Counted from the first letter of the stretch, positions 26,642-36,371 are shown. The stretch: 64,000 nucleotides of DNA from an uncultured Collinsella sp. (GCA_902464485.1 CABQJJ010000001.1:1-64000); one strand, 5' to 3'. The notes: generated by a model from the sequence alone, not told the origin. Program-made: numbers and translations.

Positions 26642-27706
26642 ATGGCGAACTTTAAGCCCGACATGTCTTGGCGGGATGCGGAGCAGGCCCAGCGTGTGCC
26701 TGAGCGGCCTTCGGACACGGCTAACGTGCGCGCTGCCGAGACGCCGGATGTGCGAGTGAATATGCGTCCGAACGGACAGGCGACCGAACAATCTAGCGGA
26801 CAGGCGCGGCAGACGGCCGGGCATTCGACGGGTCGGATTCCCCGACCTGCCGGGCAATCGAACGGACAGGCGGCTGAGCGTGCGAACGAAGCCGTCTCGC
26901 GCCTGGGAGGCGTTCGCGCCCTGGTAGTGCTTGCGGCGGTTGTGGTCATAGGCGCGGTTGCCGCTTTCGCCGTGATTGGCGGCGTCGGTGACGTGCAAGG
27001 CGGCGGGGGAGCCTCGTCGAGCGCCTCTAAAGAGTCGAGCTCAACTGACGACTCTGGCTCCGAGACCAAGAAAGAAAATGGTCTCGTCGATGTTGATGCG
27101 ATCACGGATGATACCCTGCACGGGCTGCTTGCCGACTATGATAACGATGACGATGGCCAGCTGACCGCCAAGGAGACCCAGCGCATCACGGAGCTGGTCG
27201 TGAGTGACGAGGTGACGGATTTCACGCCCATTAGTAAGCTGGACAAGCTCGATACGCTCGGCATCAATACCCTAAGCGCCAAGAGTGCGGACTTTAGCGA
27301 GCTCGAGGCACTCGAGGTACTCAAGTTTGGCGACATGACGACCCAGGACCTCGATCTGAGCGTCTGCCCCAAGCTTAATTCCTTTAAGATCGAGGGCCTT
27401 AAGGGTGCTGTCAATTCCATCAACGCCTCGGGTCTTAAGAACCTGATGTTCTTTACCGTTGACCAAGGCCTTCAGGGTGACGTCGAGAAGATTGATCTTT
27501 CGAACGATGACATTCTTGGCGCACTCGAGATTACCTGTAACGTCGGTGAGCTCAACCTGTCGGGTTGCAGCCACTCGTTCCCCAAGCTCAACATTGCCGC
27601 TGATCACATCGACAAGATCGTGGTCGACAGCAACACCAATGCGGACCTGGTGGCAACCCTACGTGACCTCTGCACCCAGAAGGGCTGGACGCTGGAGGAG
27701 CGGTAG
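26642..27706 (+). CDS. Paralogous leucine-rich-like membrane protein with calcium motif
   Basis: This 354-residue protein starts at the ATG at 26642, with GAGGAG 7 nt upstream; the frame from 26627 is not preferred. A Gln/Gly/Asn/Arg-rich cytoplasmic N-terminus leads to a TM helix (about 95-115). An acidic Ser-rich linker follows, then a DxDxDG loop (DYDNDDDGQLT), then strands such as LEVLKFGDM and DLDLSVCPKL. It is clearly related to the gene just upstream. It is the last gene of the ten-gene operon and is followed by a bidirectional terminator. Confidence 0.75.
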   Translation: MANFKPDMSWRDAEQAQRVPERPSDTANVRAAETPDVRVNMRPNGQATEQSSGQARQTAGHSTGRIPRPAGQSNGQAAERANEAVSRLGGVRALVVLAAVVVIGAVAAFAVIGGVGDVQGGGGASSSASKESSSTDDSGSETKKENGLVDVDAITDDTLHGLLADYDNDDDGQLTAKETQRITELVVSDEVTDFTPISKLDKLDTLGINTLSAKSADFSELEALEVLKFGDMTTQDLDLSVCPKLNSFKIEGLKGAVNSINASGLKNLMFFTVDQGLQGDVEKIDLSNDDILGALEITCNVGELNLSGCSHSFPKLNIAADHIDKIVVDSNTNADLVATLRDLCTQKGWTLEER

Positions 27707-27760
27707 GGTCCCTTGGAGCGGTAGAGTAGCATCTGCTGCAAAGCCATAACCGAACAATAA

Positions 27761-27793
27761 GAAATGGGGCTCGGATATCCCGAGCCCCATTTC
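27761..27793. terminator. Bidirectional terminator
   Basis: The stem GAAATGGGGCTCGG and its complement have an A-run on one side and a T-run on the other. It separates the rightward operon from the leftward TIR gene. Confidence 0.75.
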
Positions 27794-27798
27794 TCTGG

Positions 27799-28854
27799 CT
27801 ATTTCTGAACAGCGGCTGCTTTCTCTTTTTCCTCTTTGAGCAGCTCGCCAAGTTTCTTGCCGTCTTCGGTTTTCCAGTCAGCCATGCCACTGCTGCAGCG
27901 ACCGATAACAAACGCAGATGCAGCAGAGGGGGTTGGGAATACCAGTTCTTTGGTCAGGATGTTGTCCTCATTGATGAGCTGCTGGTATTTTTGCCGGCTT
28001 TCATATGTGGGCTTGCGGGCAGATGCGGTGGTGCCTTCGGCAATTTTAGAGCCGGCCTTTACAATGAAACCATCGCTAGTGAAATACCCGAATGCGTCGG
28101 ATCCACGACCGTCCGTATGAAGCTTGATTTTCGATATATCTTGCGGGGCGCTTATCTTAACGGGGGCTTCTTCGATATCTTCAGTGGCGTCTTCATGCAT
28201 ATGGTCGATGGCAGCTTTGACCTTATTGGCAAGCCATTGAACAATACAGTCCCTAACAAAGAAATAATCAGGACCTTGGGCTTCGTTCTTGAGCAGGTCG
28301 ATCAGTTTTGGCAATATGCCCTCGACGCCATTGACCTCTTTGATTTTTGTCCAAGTATCGCAAGCATTTGTGTAGGCGACTTCAAAATCGTCATTACTAT
28401 CAAAATGCAGGCTGGATTTTTTACTCAGTTTGTCTGCAACGGTTTTTTGAGCAGCCCAAAAAACCGGAACACAAAGGCTTTCGTGGTGTTCTTCATTATC
28501 GATTCGATTGTCAATTTGATTCATACGAAACGTGTTGAATTCATATCGGCAAGGATCGCTTGTAATGTATGCTTCTGTAATAAATGCAAGGAGGATATCG
28601 CTGTCGGACAGATCTTTATCAATCTTCTTTTGCCATTTATCACCGATGCTGATTGAATTTAAGTCGATCACTTTTTCCACTCGGTATTCGGTGTCCTTGA
28701 GAAGCTCATTGTTGAGCTTGTCCATTGTTCGGTCAACAATGTCTAGGAGATGGTTGAATAGATTGTCGTTGCGCTTGTAGCTAATAAATACCTTTACCAG
28801 GGTGTTACCATTTCCGTCTTTTTCAACCCCTAGCATGGACTGGCGCTGGTTCAT
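27799..28854 (-). CDS. TIR-domain protein with C-terminal DUF4357
   Basis: This 351-residue protein starts with a TIR-like domain: VFISYKRND at 23-30, SDILLAFITEAYI, and C102 with E105 (PCRYEF), the place of the catalytic glutamate in NADase TIRs. Residues of about 255-340 fit DUF4357 (GYFTSDGFIVKAGSKI, FPTPSAASAFVIGRCSSG, then W). TIR domains often cleave NAD+ or make cyclic nucleotides in defence and signalling. The gene follows a Rossmann/RyR-like membrane gene by 17 nt on the same strand, so the two are probably co-expressed. Whether the TIR is catalytic is not shown by sequence alone. Confidence 0.8.
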   Translation of the reverse strand: MNQRQSMLGVEKDGNGNTLVKVFISYKRNDNLFNHLLDIVDRTMDKLNNELLKDTEYRVEKVIDLNSISIGDKWQKKIDKDLSDSDILLAFITEAYITSDPCRYEFNTFRMNQIDNRIDNEEHHESLCVPVFWAAQKTVADKLSKKSSLHFDSNDDFEVAYTNACDTWTKIKEVNGVEGILPKLIDLLKNEAQGPDYFFVRDCIVQWLANKVKAAIDHMHEDATEDIEEAPVKISAPQDISKIKLHTDGRGSDAFGYFTSDGFIVKAGSKIAEGTTASARKPTYESRQKYQQLINEDNILTKELVFPTPSAASAFVIGRCSSGMADWKTEDGKKLGELLKEEKEKAAAVQK

Positions 28855-28871
28855 GGATTCCTCCGTCTTGT

Positions 28872-31259
28872 CTATTGCTGTAATTTAACAATGCCGCCCT
28901 TGGCGATGCGGGCTGAGAGGGCGACGATGATTCGGTCGTAGGCGTAGACGTCTTTCCCGAGCAGGAATCCGCGGGCGCCGAGTACATCGTTGTCAGGTGT
29001 CATGTAGGCGTGACGCATGAGGGTCTCAGATTTATTCGTACCTTCGGGCTTGTCTTCGGGTTCATCCCCTTTAAGAAAAAGATTGACACTATGTGCGCGC
29101 CTGCGCTGGTCCCTTTCGTCTTCCTTGGTGCCGTGTCCCAGCTCGGTCATGCCTATTGCCTGACAGTAGGCGAGCCAGCGTTCGTGCTCTATATCACCCA
29201 TTAGACAAATAGTTTTAATTCTTCTGCGATAATCGGCTTCATTGTTGGCGAAGGCCTCCAATGTATCGCCTTTCTTTTTATTTTCGAGAAGGTATTGTCT
29301 TACCAGACGACCATTGTCTAGGCCTTCGCCTCTTCCGCCTTCTAGTTTCGCCAGATAGTCGTTTTCGAGCGTATCGATGGTATCCGATAGGCCAACCGAC
29401 CAAAAGCGACTGGGAAGATACGCGGCCGCTGCACGACTGCTGCATTTGTTCCACTCGCTCTTGTTGAATTTGTCACGCGCCGCATCGTCTGTCATGGAGA
29501 CATCATAGCTGACGGTGGCATGGTCATAGTTACACTTCTCATATACCGCATTGAGCTGTATGGCGCGCTGCTCAAGCTTATTGTTGAGGAGATTGTCGTA
29601 GGTAAAGAAAGCCTTGCGAGAACCAAAAGGATGCACGATTCCGACGATGAGGTGCTTTTCCTTTTCGGTACTTGCTTCGGTCATGGCGAGCTTTCTCAAG
29701 GCCTTAAGAATCTCTTCGCTCTCGATGTGAGGGCAAATAACAGGGCGCTGCTTCATGTAGTTTGGAGTGCCATGCTCGACAAAGCGGTTGAAGATCTGTC
29801 GTTGCAACATAAGAGAGTAGGAGAGGTTCTGGCCGCAGTCGCCCGTGGCCACAAAGGCATAGATGTACGTGTTGTCGGGCAGCAGGACACAGCTGTCCTC
29901 ACATGCCACGCGCTTACTCTGAAGGTCGTAGTGCAGTGCCGTGACGCTGTCACCTGCCATGAGGCGGTCGAGCGTGATTGAGGGGGCGCTGGCCTCGACA
30001 AAACGTACTGTAGGCGTCCCGTCTTTAATCTCTCCAAGCATTTCAGGATATCGTGCCGCCTCGCGCTCGATGATTTCGTGGGCATTGGGGTCGACGATCA
30101 CAATGTTGAGCTTCACCTGCGGCAAGCGACCCATCCAGTATGTGGTGCGTGCGGCCTGCACACCGTATTCTCCTGCGCCAATTACGAGCACCGTGAGGTT
30201 TTGGGGCTTGGTGTTGTCGCTGCGGGTGATGTCGACAGGTGCAAGCCATCTGTAAAGAGGCGCCTCGTCCAGAATGTTGTAGATTTCGTTTTGCGTGCGA
30301 GAAACCAGATGCAGATTGACGTTTTTTGGATAGGGCTTGATGGCATCAAAAACCCTCGGGTCGTCGGGGTTACTGTGAAGGCAGTGCAGCGTGATCTCAA
30401 AAGGAGGCTTGTCGGTTTGGAACTGCTGGTTAAGCGTCTCGAGCATGTCGATCGTTGCGCTTACATTGCGATCGGTTTTTTCCGAAGTCGCAACAACGTC
30501 AATAGGCTTGGTGCATTTTGATTGAGCTTTATTGGCGGCGGTCTTCAGGACATCGGCTGCGCTATCTTCGGTGAACGCATAGCGTACGTATCCTTGGCAG
30601 AGATTGCGCAGCATGCGCTGGCGATCGCCGTCCTCGTCGCAATCAAGGCAAAAGATTAGGGCGATGTCGCCATTGTTATCGCTCTTATCGAGCGTCCCAT
30701 TTTTGATGTTGTCGACGATATCGCGAGCGAGCAGCTCGGTGTTAGCGTCGACGCTCTCAAAGACGATCACACGGTTGGCATGCTTGAGGTGATGCTTGAC
30801 CACGCTGCCCGAGAGGCGTGTGACGACGGCATTGAAGGCAAGTAGACCAACTTCAACGGGAAGGGCAATGATGTATGCGAGTGCTAGCAGCGAATAGAAC
30901 AGGCCACATGCTTGGTTGGGGATGACGCTGTTGACGACCGATGTTATATCGGTAAGGCCAGTCTGGATGGTCGTTGTCCAGCCAACGGTGAATAGGTTGG
31001 TGATGAACCAGCTGATATAATTCCAGCCCCCTGGTTCCCACCCCTCGCCAAGGTCGGATGAAAAGCATTGCTCCCAGGTAACGGGCGCGAACAGGAAAAG
31101 GGCTCCAATGGCAAGGACGATGAAGGCGACGAGGCGACGATCATAATCGATTTCGTGACCAAAGAATCTGTACTGATGGCTGTGGAGCTCCAGAAAGACA
31201 GAACAGCAGAGCGCGGCGGCAGCGATCCAGGGCACTATGTTCCATAAGATTTCAGTCAA
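28872..31259 (-). CDS. Membrane protein with tandem Rossmann (TrkA-N-like) and RyR-like domains
   Basis: This 795-residue protein has three to four TM segments within the first 165 residues, including a possible re-entrant segment (FTVGWTTTIQTG). A first Rossmann-like region begins near 168 (NRVIVFESVD). A second, with clear GAGEYG, begins near 358 (VLVIGAGEYGVQAA) and has an IVDPNA acidic end. Near 695-750, DIEHERWLAYCQAIG resembles an RyR domain. The layout is that of an RCK-gated channel or sensor responding to a nucleotide. With the TIR gene 17 nt downstream it may be the effector of a TIR signal; this is inference. Confidence 0.7.
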   Translation of the reverse strand: MTEILWNIVPWIAAAALCCSVFLELHSHQYRFFGHEIDYDRRLVAFIVLAIGALFLFAPVTWEQCFSSDLGEGWEPGGWNYISWFITNLFTVGWTTTIQTGLTDITSVVNSVIPNQACGLFYSLLALAYIIALPVEVGLLAFNAVVTRLSGSVVKHHLKHANRVIVFESVDANTELLARDIVDNIKNGTLDKSDNNGDIALIFCLDCDEDGDRQRMLRNLCQGYVRYAFTEDSAADVLKTAANKAQSKCTKPIDVVATSEKTDRNVSATIDMLETLNQQFQTDKPPFEITLHCLHSNPDDPRVFDAIKPYPKNVNLHLVSRTQNEIYNILDEAPLYRWLAPVDITRSDNTKPQNLTVLVIGAGEYGVQAARTTYWMGRLPQVKLNIVIVDPNAHEIIEREAARYPEMLGEIKDGTPTVRFVEASAPSITLDRLMAGDSVTALHYDLQSKRVACEDSCVLLPDNTYIYAFVATGDCGQNLSYSLMLQRQIFNRFVEHGTPNYMKQRPVICPHIESEEILKALRKLAMTEASTEKEKHLIVGIVHPFGSRKAFFTYDNLLNNKLEQRAIQLNAVYEKCNYDHATVSYDVSMTDDAARDKFNKSEWNKCSSRAAAAYLPSRFWSVGLSDTIDTLENDYLAKLEGGRGEGLDNGRLVRQYLLENKKKGDTLEAFANNEADYRRRIKTICLMGDIEHERWLAYCQAIGMTELGHGTKEDERDQRRRAHSVNLFLKGDEPEDKPEGTNKSETLMRHAYMTPDNDVLGARGFLLGKDVYAYDRIIVALSARIAKGGIVKLQQ

Positions 31260-31319
31260 AGCAGGAACCTCCTAGGATTAGAGGAACGGTGTGGGCAAAT
31301 GGGTGAATCTACCTGTCGC

Positions 31320-32585
31320 CTACGTAAACATGCGATCCCTCAGCTCGGCGGCCTCGTTGATCTCGACGTTGGTGCGGCCTTGGAGATCTTCGGTGCGCTT
31401 GCTGGTGAGCTTGCCGTCCTTTAGTCCGTAGGTGGTGTACTGAACGATTGCGCCGGCGGTTTCGGCAGCCTGACGTAGGGGCTCGTAGGTGTCGGTTTGC
31501 TCGCACCATGCATAGAAATCATCAACGGTGGCGTTGGGATTGCCGCTAAAGAGTCGATACCATTCGCGTCCAAAGCTGCCGAGGACCGAGAACGTCTTTT
31601 TCTCGACAAGCTTGTCGCCCTTGTATTTGTAGTCCAGCGTGAGGTCCACCAGATAGGCGGCTCCCGTTTCAAAGGCGTTCTCATTGCCCTGATGACCGAT
31701 GACCTCGGCCTCCGGATAGTACTTACCAATAAACTCGGCGGCATCGCCTTCGTAATCGGCAACGATTCGCGCGCTCTGCACCTTGCCCCGCTTGTACGTG
31801 TAGTGCAGGATGCGCAGCAGTCGCTCCTGCCAAAACGCATAGGAAAACAGGTGGTCGACAAAGTGCGGGTTCTCAAGCCGATTGGCCCGATCCATCCAAA
31901 TGGTTTGGAACAGTTGGTAGTCGGCCTGCGGCTCGCCCGTGACCTCGCGGAACCACTGTACGGCGACGTCGGCGGGGATATAGAACGATAGTCGCTCCTG
32001 CGGAGTACCGCTCTTGGTCGTTTTGACGCGCAAGGGAATCTCGACCTCGTAGCCAGAACCGTCGTCCGTTCCGCAGTTTAAAACGGGCGGCAACATAAAC
32101 TGGCAGGGGCCTTCGTCGCACGTGCGCATCGGCTGAGGGCTAACAGGCCTACCGTCAAACTCCATCTCGATGTCCTCGTCGTCTTCGTCCTCATCATCGT
32201 CGATGCCAAGGTCGTAGCCGGTGTCGTAATCATCCAGGTGTCGCTCGTTTACATTTCGGCCGTTAACGACGTCAAAGACGGTAACACCCGTCATGCGGTC
32301 GCAGTATTTCGCGACTTCAAAGAGGTTGCAGCTCTCCTCGGGCGTAAAGTTGTTCATGCGGCGCTGGAACTCGATGGCGCATTCCTCGGGATCGTAGCCG
32401 TCCATGCCGCTGTCACCGACCCAAAAGCTGGGATCACGATTGCTTTTGAAGTACCACCAGTACCAGACAGGGCAGAATACCGCATTTACGCCAAAAAAGA
32501 CTTTCTGGATGATGTTGCCGTTGCCGTCGAACTTGTAATCGAGCGGCAAGTTAACAACCGGATCGTTTGATGTGTCACGCGCCAT
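31320..32585 (-). CDS. Uncharacterised protein, first gene of the TIR operon
   Basis: This 421-residue protein has no recognised domain. Two segments resemble each other: LPLDYKFDGNGNIIQKVFFG at the start and LTLDYKYKGDKLVEKKTF near 310, suggesting an internal repeat. A strongly acidic stretch occurs near 130-145 (DDDEDEDDEDIE). There is no signal peptide. GGGAG precedes the ATG at 32585. It starts a leftward operon with the Rossmann/RyR and TIR genes, driven by a TGTTGCGCAACA promoter 117 nt upstream. Confidence 0.7.
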   Translation of the reverse strand: MARDTSNDPVVNLPLDYKFDGNGNIIQKVFFGVNAVFCPVWYWWYFKSNRDPSFWVGDSGMDGYDPEECAIEFQRRMNNFTPEESCNLFEVAKYCDRMTGVTVFDVVNGRNVNERHLDDYDTGYDLGIDDDEDEDDEDIEMEFDGRPVSPQPMRTCDEGPCQFMLPPVLNCGTDDGSGYEVEIPLRVKTTKSGTPQERLSFYIPADVAVQWFREVTGEPQADYQLFQTIWMDRANRLENPHFVDHLFSYAFWQERLLRILHYTYKRGKVQSARIVADYEGDAAEFIGKYYPEAEVIGHQGNENAFETGAAYLVDLTLDYKYKGDKLVEKKTFSVLGSFGREWYRLFSGNPNATVDDFYAWCEQTDTYEPLRQAAETAGAIVQYTTYGLKDGKLTSKRTEDLQGRTNVEINEAAELRDRMFT

Positions 32586-32665
32586 GGTGTGCTCCCTGCG
32601 ATGATTTGTGTTGTGCGCGCATGCCAGATTCGATGCATCTGACCTGCACGCGCCTGTTACTTCGC

Positions 32666-32702
32666 ATACTAGGCCGCCTGCGCTGCATTCTGTTGCGCAA
32701 CA
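32666..32702 (-). promoter_or_regulatory. TGTTGCGCAACA-box promoter of the TIR operon
   Basis: The perfect palindrome at 32691-32702 has TAGTAT at 32666-32671 on the minus strand at the standard spacing. A related half-site, TACGCAACAG, lies near 32741-32750. Confidence 0.7.
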
Positions 32703-32777
32703 TCGTGGGCGGTGCGCTACGCCGCCCGAGGTCGATGCTACGCAACAGATACATGCCTTGGTCGTGCCAATTGCCCT

Positions 32778-35411
32778 TTAGTAGCGCGCCGAGCGCTGGG
32801 CGTTGCCCGGGTTGTAGCCCGCCCAAGCGGCGATGGCATCCGACTCAACGACGCTCGTTGCAATGTTGATAAAGCTGCCGGCACGGGGCGGGTCGGTATG
32901 GAAATCTTCGAGCAGGTTAGGCTGGAACCTAAAGTCCTCAAAGTTGATGGTGTTGGGGTTGTAGAGCTGACAAGTACCATCCTCGGCAGAGATCGGGTCA
33001 ACCATGTAAACGACCTTGTGCTCCACGACCTCGGTATCGTCGACGTCGATCACCTCTCCGCGATTGTGCGCGGCAGCGGCGCGCTCCATGAGTTCGAGGA
33101 ATCGGTCGGCTTCAGCGCTGCAGAGTACGCAGCGCGAGAAGAGAACCGTAAGGGCATAACCCGTTTTACGACCCAGTTTTTCTCGCAGCTCGCTAAATCG
33201 TTGCGACTGCTCCGGGGTCATGCGCGTCTTGGACGGCGCGGTCTGCTTGAGTCCGCACGTCTTAAGGAACATCGCGTTGGCCTTGCGCAGGGCGCTCATA
33301 GCGGCAGAGTCGCTCTTTGCCGCGGAGACGTCGATGCGTCCTCCCTCGGGAATCTGCTTATAGCGAGAGAAACCCTTCTCGCCCTCGACGGGCATCCAGT
33401 ACGTAATGACGTCATTTTCCACTACGCTAAAACGGCACGTAAAAGGCGCGCCGATTGCCGGTACCTCGCCGTAGAACTTTACGCGTACGGCTTGGTCGGT
33501 GTCCGCCATCCACATCATAAAGCGATGGCTATTGTCGCCGTCATGGCTCCGGAGCTTTGCAATAAGGTAGCAAACCGAGTCGCAGCGGCTCTCGAGTGCG
33601 GCACCTCTTCCGGTGGCGATGGCGCTTGTGCCTTGGGCCTTGAGCTCGATGTCGCGGTGCAGCGCGTTGAGCTCTTCGGATGTCAGCAGGTCTTGGCCGA
33701 GCAACCACGCGACAAGCGTGCTTAAGTCGGTATTGGCATTAAGGGCTGCATCCATAACTTTGCTGTGCGCTTGGTGGCTCGCGCGAGACGGCATGGGTTC
33801 GCGGCCCGATGCATACCCAAACGAATCGCGGATCTGTTCGCCATCGCGATAGATCGGTTCCAAAACGAACATGCTCATGTCATTTTGCCTGCCCTGGTCC
33901 AGGTCGTAGGCATCGAGGGAGTTCCAGACATGCTTCTCTGCAATAGGGTTCATCCACAGGCTGATTTTCGATTTTTCTGCCGAGGAGGTCGAGGCGTTCT
34001 TTTTGGAGCTTGCGGCGGGACGCGAGGCGGGTTTCTGATATCCCGCGGGGAGAATTTGCTCAAAATCGAATTTTTTGAGCAGCCTAATGTAGACTCCGAC
34101 CGATGCTTCTTCTGCCATTTCTGCCATGACCGACTGCGAAGGGTCATCGACAAAGGAAATGCGCGTTTTGCCGTCATCGGAGACTGCCTGGCAATAGCCG
34201 CATCGAAGTGCGACATAGCCTTCGTTGTCGCTGCCGCGGTCAAAGTACATTTGCTCTTTGCAGCCGAGTGTGCCGGGGACGAATGCGGTCGGGTTTGCGA
34301 TGTCGGGGATCGTAATGGCAGCTCCGGTCGCTCGCTTAAGCTCATCGAAATACTCGACGTACAGCGGAATTTTGTAGTGCTGGACGAGCGCCTCGAGAAC
34401 GATGGCGTTGGGCACGGAGTGCGCCACACGATAGCGCATGGAGTTATAGCCCCATTCGACATCGGTTGCATCATCGGGGATTCCGTGGCCTGCCATGGTG
34501 GACAGGACTTCATCGGGTGAGTCAAACGTACCGTCGGGCGTACCGCAAATCGCCTGGAGCGAGAACCCACCAAAGCACTTGTCGAGATCGTCGCGGATAT
34601 ACTCGCAGCAGTCATGATTGGGAAAGACAATGCGAAACGTCATCGCACCCATGGCCTGGGACATATAGACGTCGCTTGATGCTTGGACTTGCGTTCCGGA
34701 GGATTCCTTCTTGCTCCTGCTTGCCGCAGAAGATGATTTTTTGCGCGAGGACGCCGGCTTGGGCTCTTCTTGGGCACCAAACTGGTCCTTGAGGAAGTCG
34801 AAGTACAGGGACACGTTTCCGCGCTGCGCATACGAACGCATGATGGGGTCGGTGGTGTCCTCAAAGTACTTTTGGCTTCCGTCGGGCATGGACATGGTTC
34901 CCATGCCGCAGCGGAACAGGGTGTCGGTGGCACCGTCGAACCCCTCCGGGAAATACACCCAGCAGCTCTTGTCGACCACGTTTGCAAACGAGACGCTGTC
35001 GCCCTGCGCATCGGCGATCACGGCGCCGGCAGCGAGCTCATCGGCATCGGTGTACTCGTAGTAGACGGGAACGCCGATCATCTTGGAGATAGTCTTGGCA
35101 ACCTCCAGCGAGGGGATGCCATTGTATTCGTACTGGAGTGAGTTGTAGCCCCAGACGACGTTGGTGACCTCTTCGCCGTCGGACCCGCAGGTTTCCAGGG
35201 CGGCATTGATGGCATCGGTCGGATCCATGTGCTGGAAGTCCTCGTAATCGGGGATCACGGCAGCAAAGCAGAACTCGCCATAGTCTCGCTCCAGGGCAGC
35301 TTTGGCCTGCATGCAGATATCGTGGTTGGGAAACACGATGCGATTGACAATCTGGTTGATCGAGATCCCTCGGTCGGTATCTTGAAGCAGATGCTCAAAA
35401 ATCTCGTCCAT
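32778..35411 (-). CDS. Large uncharacterised protein with an internal domain duplication
   Basis: This 877-residue protein has no known family. Residues of about 20-195 and 215-430 are two copies of one domain, sharing RIVFPNHD, WGYNS(L/M)xY, (V/I)P(V/L)Y(Y/V)EY and LFRCG/LRCG. A Lys/Ser/Ala-rich linker separates them. The C-terminal 400 residues include RFMMWMADTD and VRVKFYGEVPAIG. There is no signal peptide or TM helix. The ATG at 35411 is preferred over the frame from 35531 because GAAGGAA precedes it and the promoter box lies between the two. It is part of the shared regulon. Confidence 0.7.
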   Translation of the reverse strand: MDEIFEHLLQDTDRGISINQIVNRIVFPNHDICMQAKAALERDYGEFCFAAVIPDYEDFQHMDPTDAINAALETCGSDGEEVTNVVWGYNSLQYEYNGIPSLEVAKTISKMIGVPVYYEYTDADELAAGAVIADAQGDSVSFANVVDKSCWVYFPEGFDGATDTLFRCGMGTMSMPDGSQKYFEDTTDPIMRSYAQRGNVSLYFDFLKDQFGAQEEPKPASSRKKSSSAASRSKKESSGTQVQASSDVYMSQAMGAMTFRIVFPNHDCCEYIRDDLDKCFGGFSLQAICGTPDGTFDSPDEVLSTMAGHGIPDDATDVEWGYNSMRYRVAHSVPNAIVLEALVQHYKIPLYVEYFDELKRATGAAITIPDIANPTAFVPGTLGCKEQMYFDRGSDNEGYVALRCGYCQAVSDDGKTRISFVDDPSQSVMAEMAEEASVGVYIRLLKKFDFEQILPAGYQKPASRPAASSKKNASTSSAEKSKISLWMNPIAEKHVWNSLDAYDLDQGRQNDMSMFVLEPIYRDGEQIRDSFGYASGREPMPSRASHQAHSKVMDAALNANTDLSTLVAWLLGQDLLTSEELNALHRDIELKAQGTSAIATGRGAALESRCDSVCYLIAKLRSHDGDNSHRFMMWMADTDQAVRVKFYGEVPAIGAPFTCRFSVVENDVITYWMPVEGEKGFSRYKQIPEGGRIDVSAAKSDSAAMSALRKANAMFLKTCGLKQTAPSKTRMTPEQSQRFSELREKLGRKTGYALTVLFSRCVLCSAEADRFLELMERAAAAHNRGEVIDVDDTEVVEHKVVYMVDPISAEDGTCQLYNPNTINFEDFRFQPNLLEDFHTDPPRAGSFINIATSVVESDAIAAWAGYNPGNAQRSARY

Positions 35412-35481
35412 CGTTCCTTCTTTCGTATGCGGTGGAAGCCCGCGATCCCGGGTTTTAGGGCTCGCGGCTTTGCTAACTCGA

Positions 35482-35518
35482 ACGCTACCGCCCCGATGAG
35501 CGAGAACGTTGCGCAACA
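35482..35518 (-). promoter_or_regulatory. TGTTGCGCAACA-like promoter of the 877-residue protein gene
   Basis: CGTTGCGCAACA at 35507-35518 (one mismatch) has TAGCGT at 35482-35487 on the minus strand, at the same spacing as the other copies. It is 107 nt from the start codon. Confidence 0.65.
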
Positions 35519-35611
35519 TCCGCGAGTGCACAAATTGCAGTGCGGAACGGTTTGTGCTTGGTGGTGGCGATAGGGGGCGGACGAGTCCTGCACAAACCCT
35601 CGGTAAATGAA

Positions 35612-35649
35612 AACGCGCCCGTCGGCAGGTTGTTGCCGGCGGGCGCGTT
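35612..35649 (-). terminator. Terminator of the 35679-36371 gene
   Basis: The stem AACGCGCCCGTCGGCA / TGCCGGCGGGCGCGTT is followed by TTTTC on the minus strand, 30 nt beyond the stop codon. Confidence 0.7.
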
Positions 35650-35678
35650 CAGGATTGCATATGGGTTGATGTCCGAGA

Positions 35679-36371
35679 CTAGGCTTCTTTCTTGATGGAA
35701 CCGAGCGTCACGACTGTAGCGATTGAGGCAATGCAGCACAAAGCCGGATAGATGGGGCCGGAGTACTCCATGGACGCATATGCCATAAACGCGGCAATGG
35801 CAGCGAGCAGCGCAAAACCGATACGTGCGACCGCGATTTTTTTCTGCATGAATGCCATGATGAGACCAAGAACGGAGACGATGACCGGAATGGCCCAGAC
35901 ATAGGTCAGCGAACTGTAGAAGTCGCCGCCGCTGCTGCCGTACGCTGCCATCGTATCGGCGTAGTCGCCCATTTCCAGCATGGTATAGGTGGACTTAAGG
36001 CGATACGCTTCGCCAACTGTGCTGTCGCCACCAAAGAAGCTAGAGAGGTTGTTAGCGCCATTAGAGATGTATTGGGATGTTTGCAGATCGCTGGCGGTTG
36101 GCGAGAACCACGGCATAAAGGCCAGGATGAGGGCGATGACGCCAATGGCCAGCGGAACGATGACGTTGGTGTTGAGTGAGACGTTCGGGGCGCTGATCGC
36201 TGGTTTTGCCGGGCTAGGGGCAGCGGTGTGAGCGGCGGGTTTCTTGACCGGAGTTTCCTCGCGGGCGGCGGCAGGCTTGGCAGGAGCGGGCTGACTGGCA
36301 AACTTGTTGCCGCACTTGGGGCAGAAGGCGACGCCGTCGGGGATTTTCTCTCCGCACTTGGGACAGAACAT
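35679..36371 (-). CDS. Zinc-ribbon protein with four TM segments
   Basis: This 230-residue protein starts with a zinc ribbon (MFCPKCG, FCPKCG) and a Pro/Ala/Lys linker. It has about four hydrophobic segments (near 77-95, 160-180, 185-203 and 207-224). The loop between the first two is Ser/Gly/Tyr-rich and probably extracytoplasmic. GAAAGGAAG precedes the ATG at 36371. It shares one central TGTTGCGCAACA box with the divergent gene at 36505. The role is unknown. Confidence 0.75.
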   Translation of the reverse strand: MFCPKCGEKIPDGVAFCPKCGNKFASQPAPAKPAAAREETPVKKPAAHTAAPSPAKPAISAPNVSLNTNVIVPLAIGVIALILAFMPWFSPTASDLQTSQYISNGANNLSSFFGGDSTVGEAYRLKSTYTMLEMGDYADTMAAYGSSGGDFYSSLTYVWAIPVIVSVLGLIMAFMQKKIAVARIGFALLAAIAAFMAYASMEYSGPIYPALCCIASIATVVTLGSIKKEA

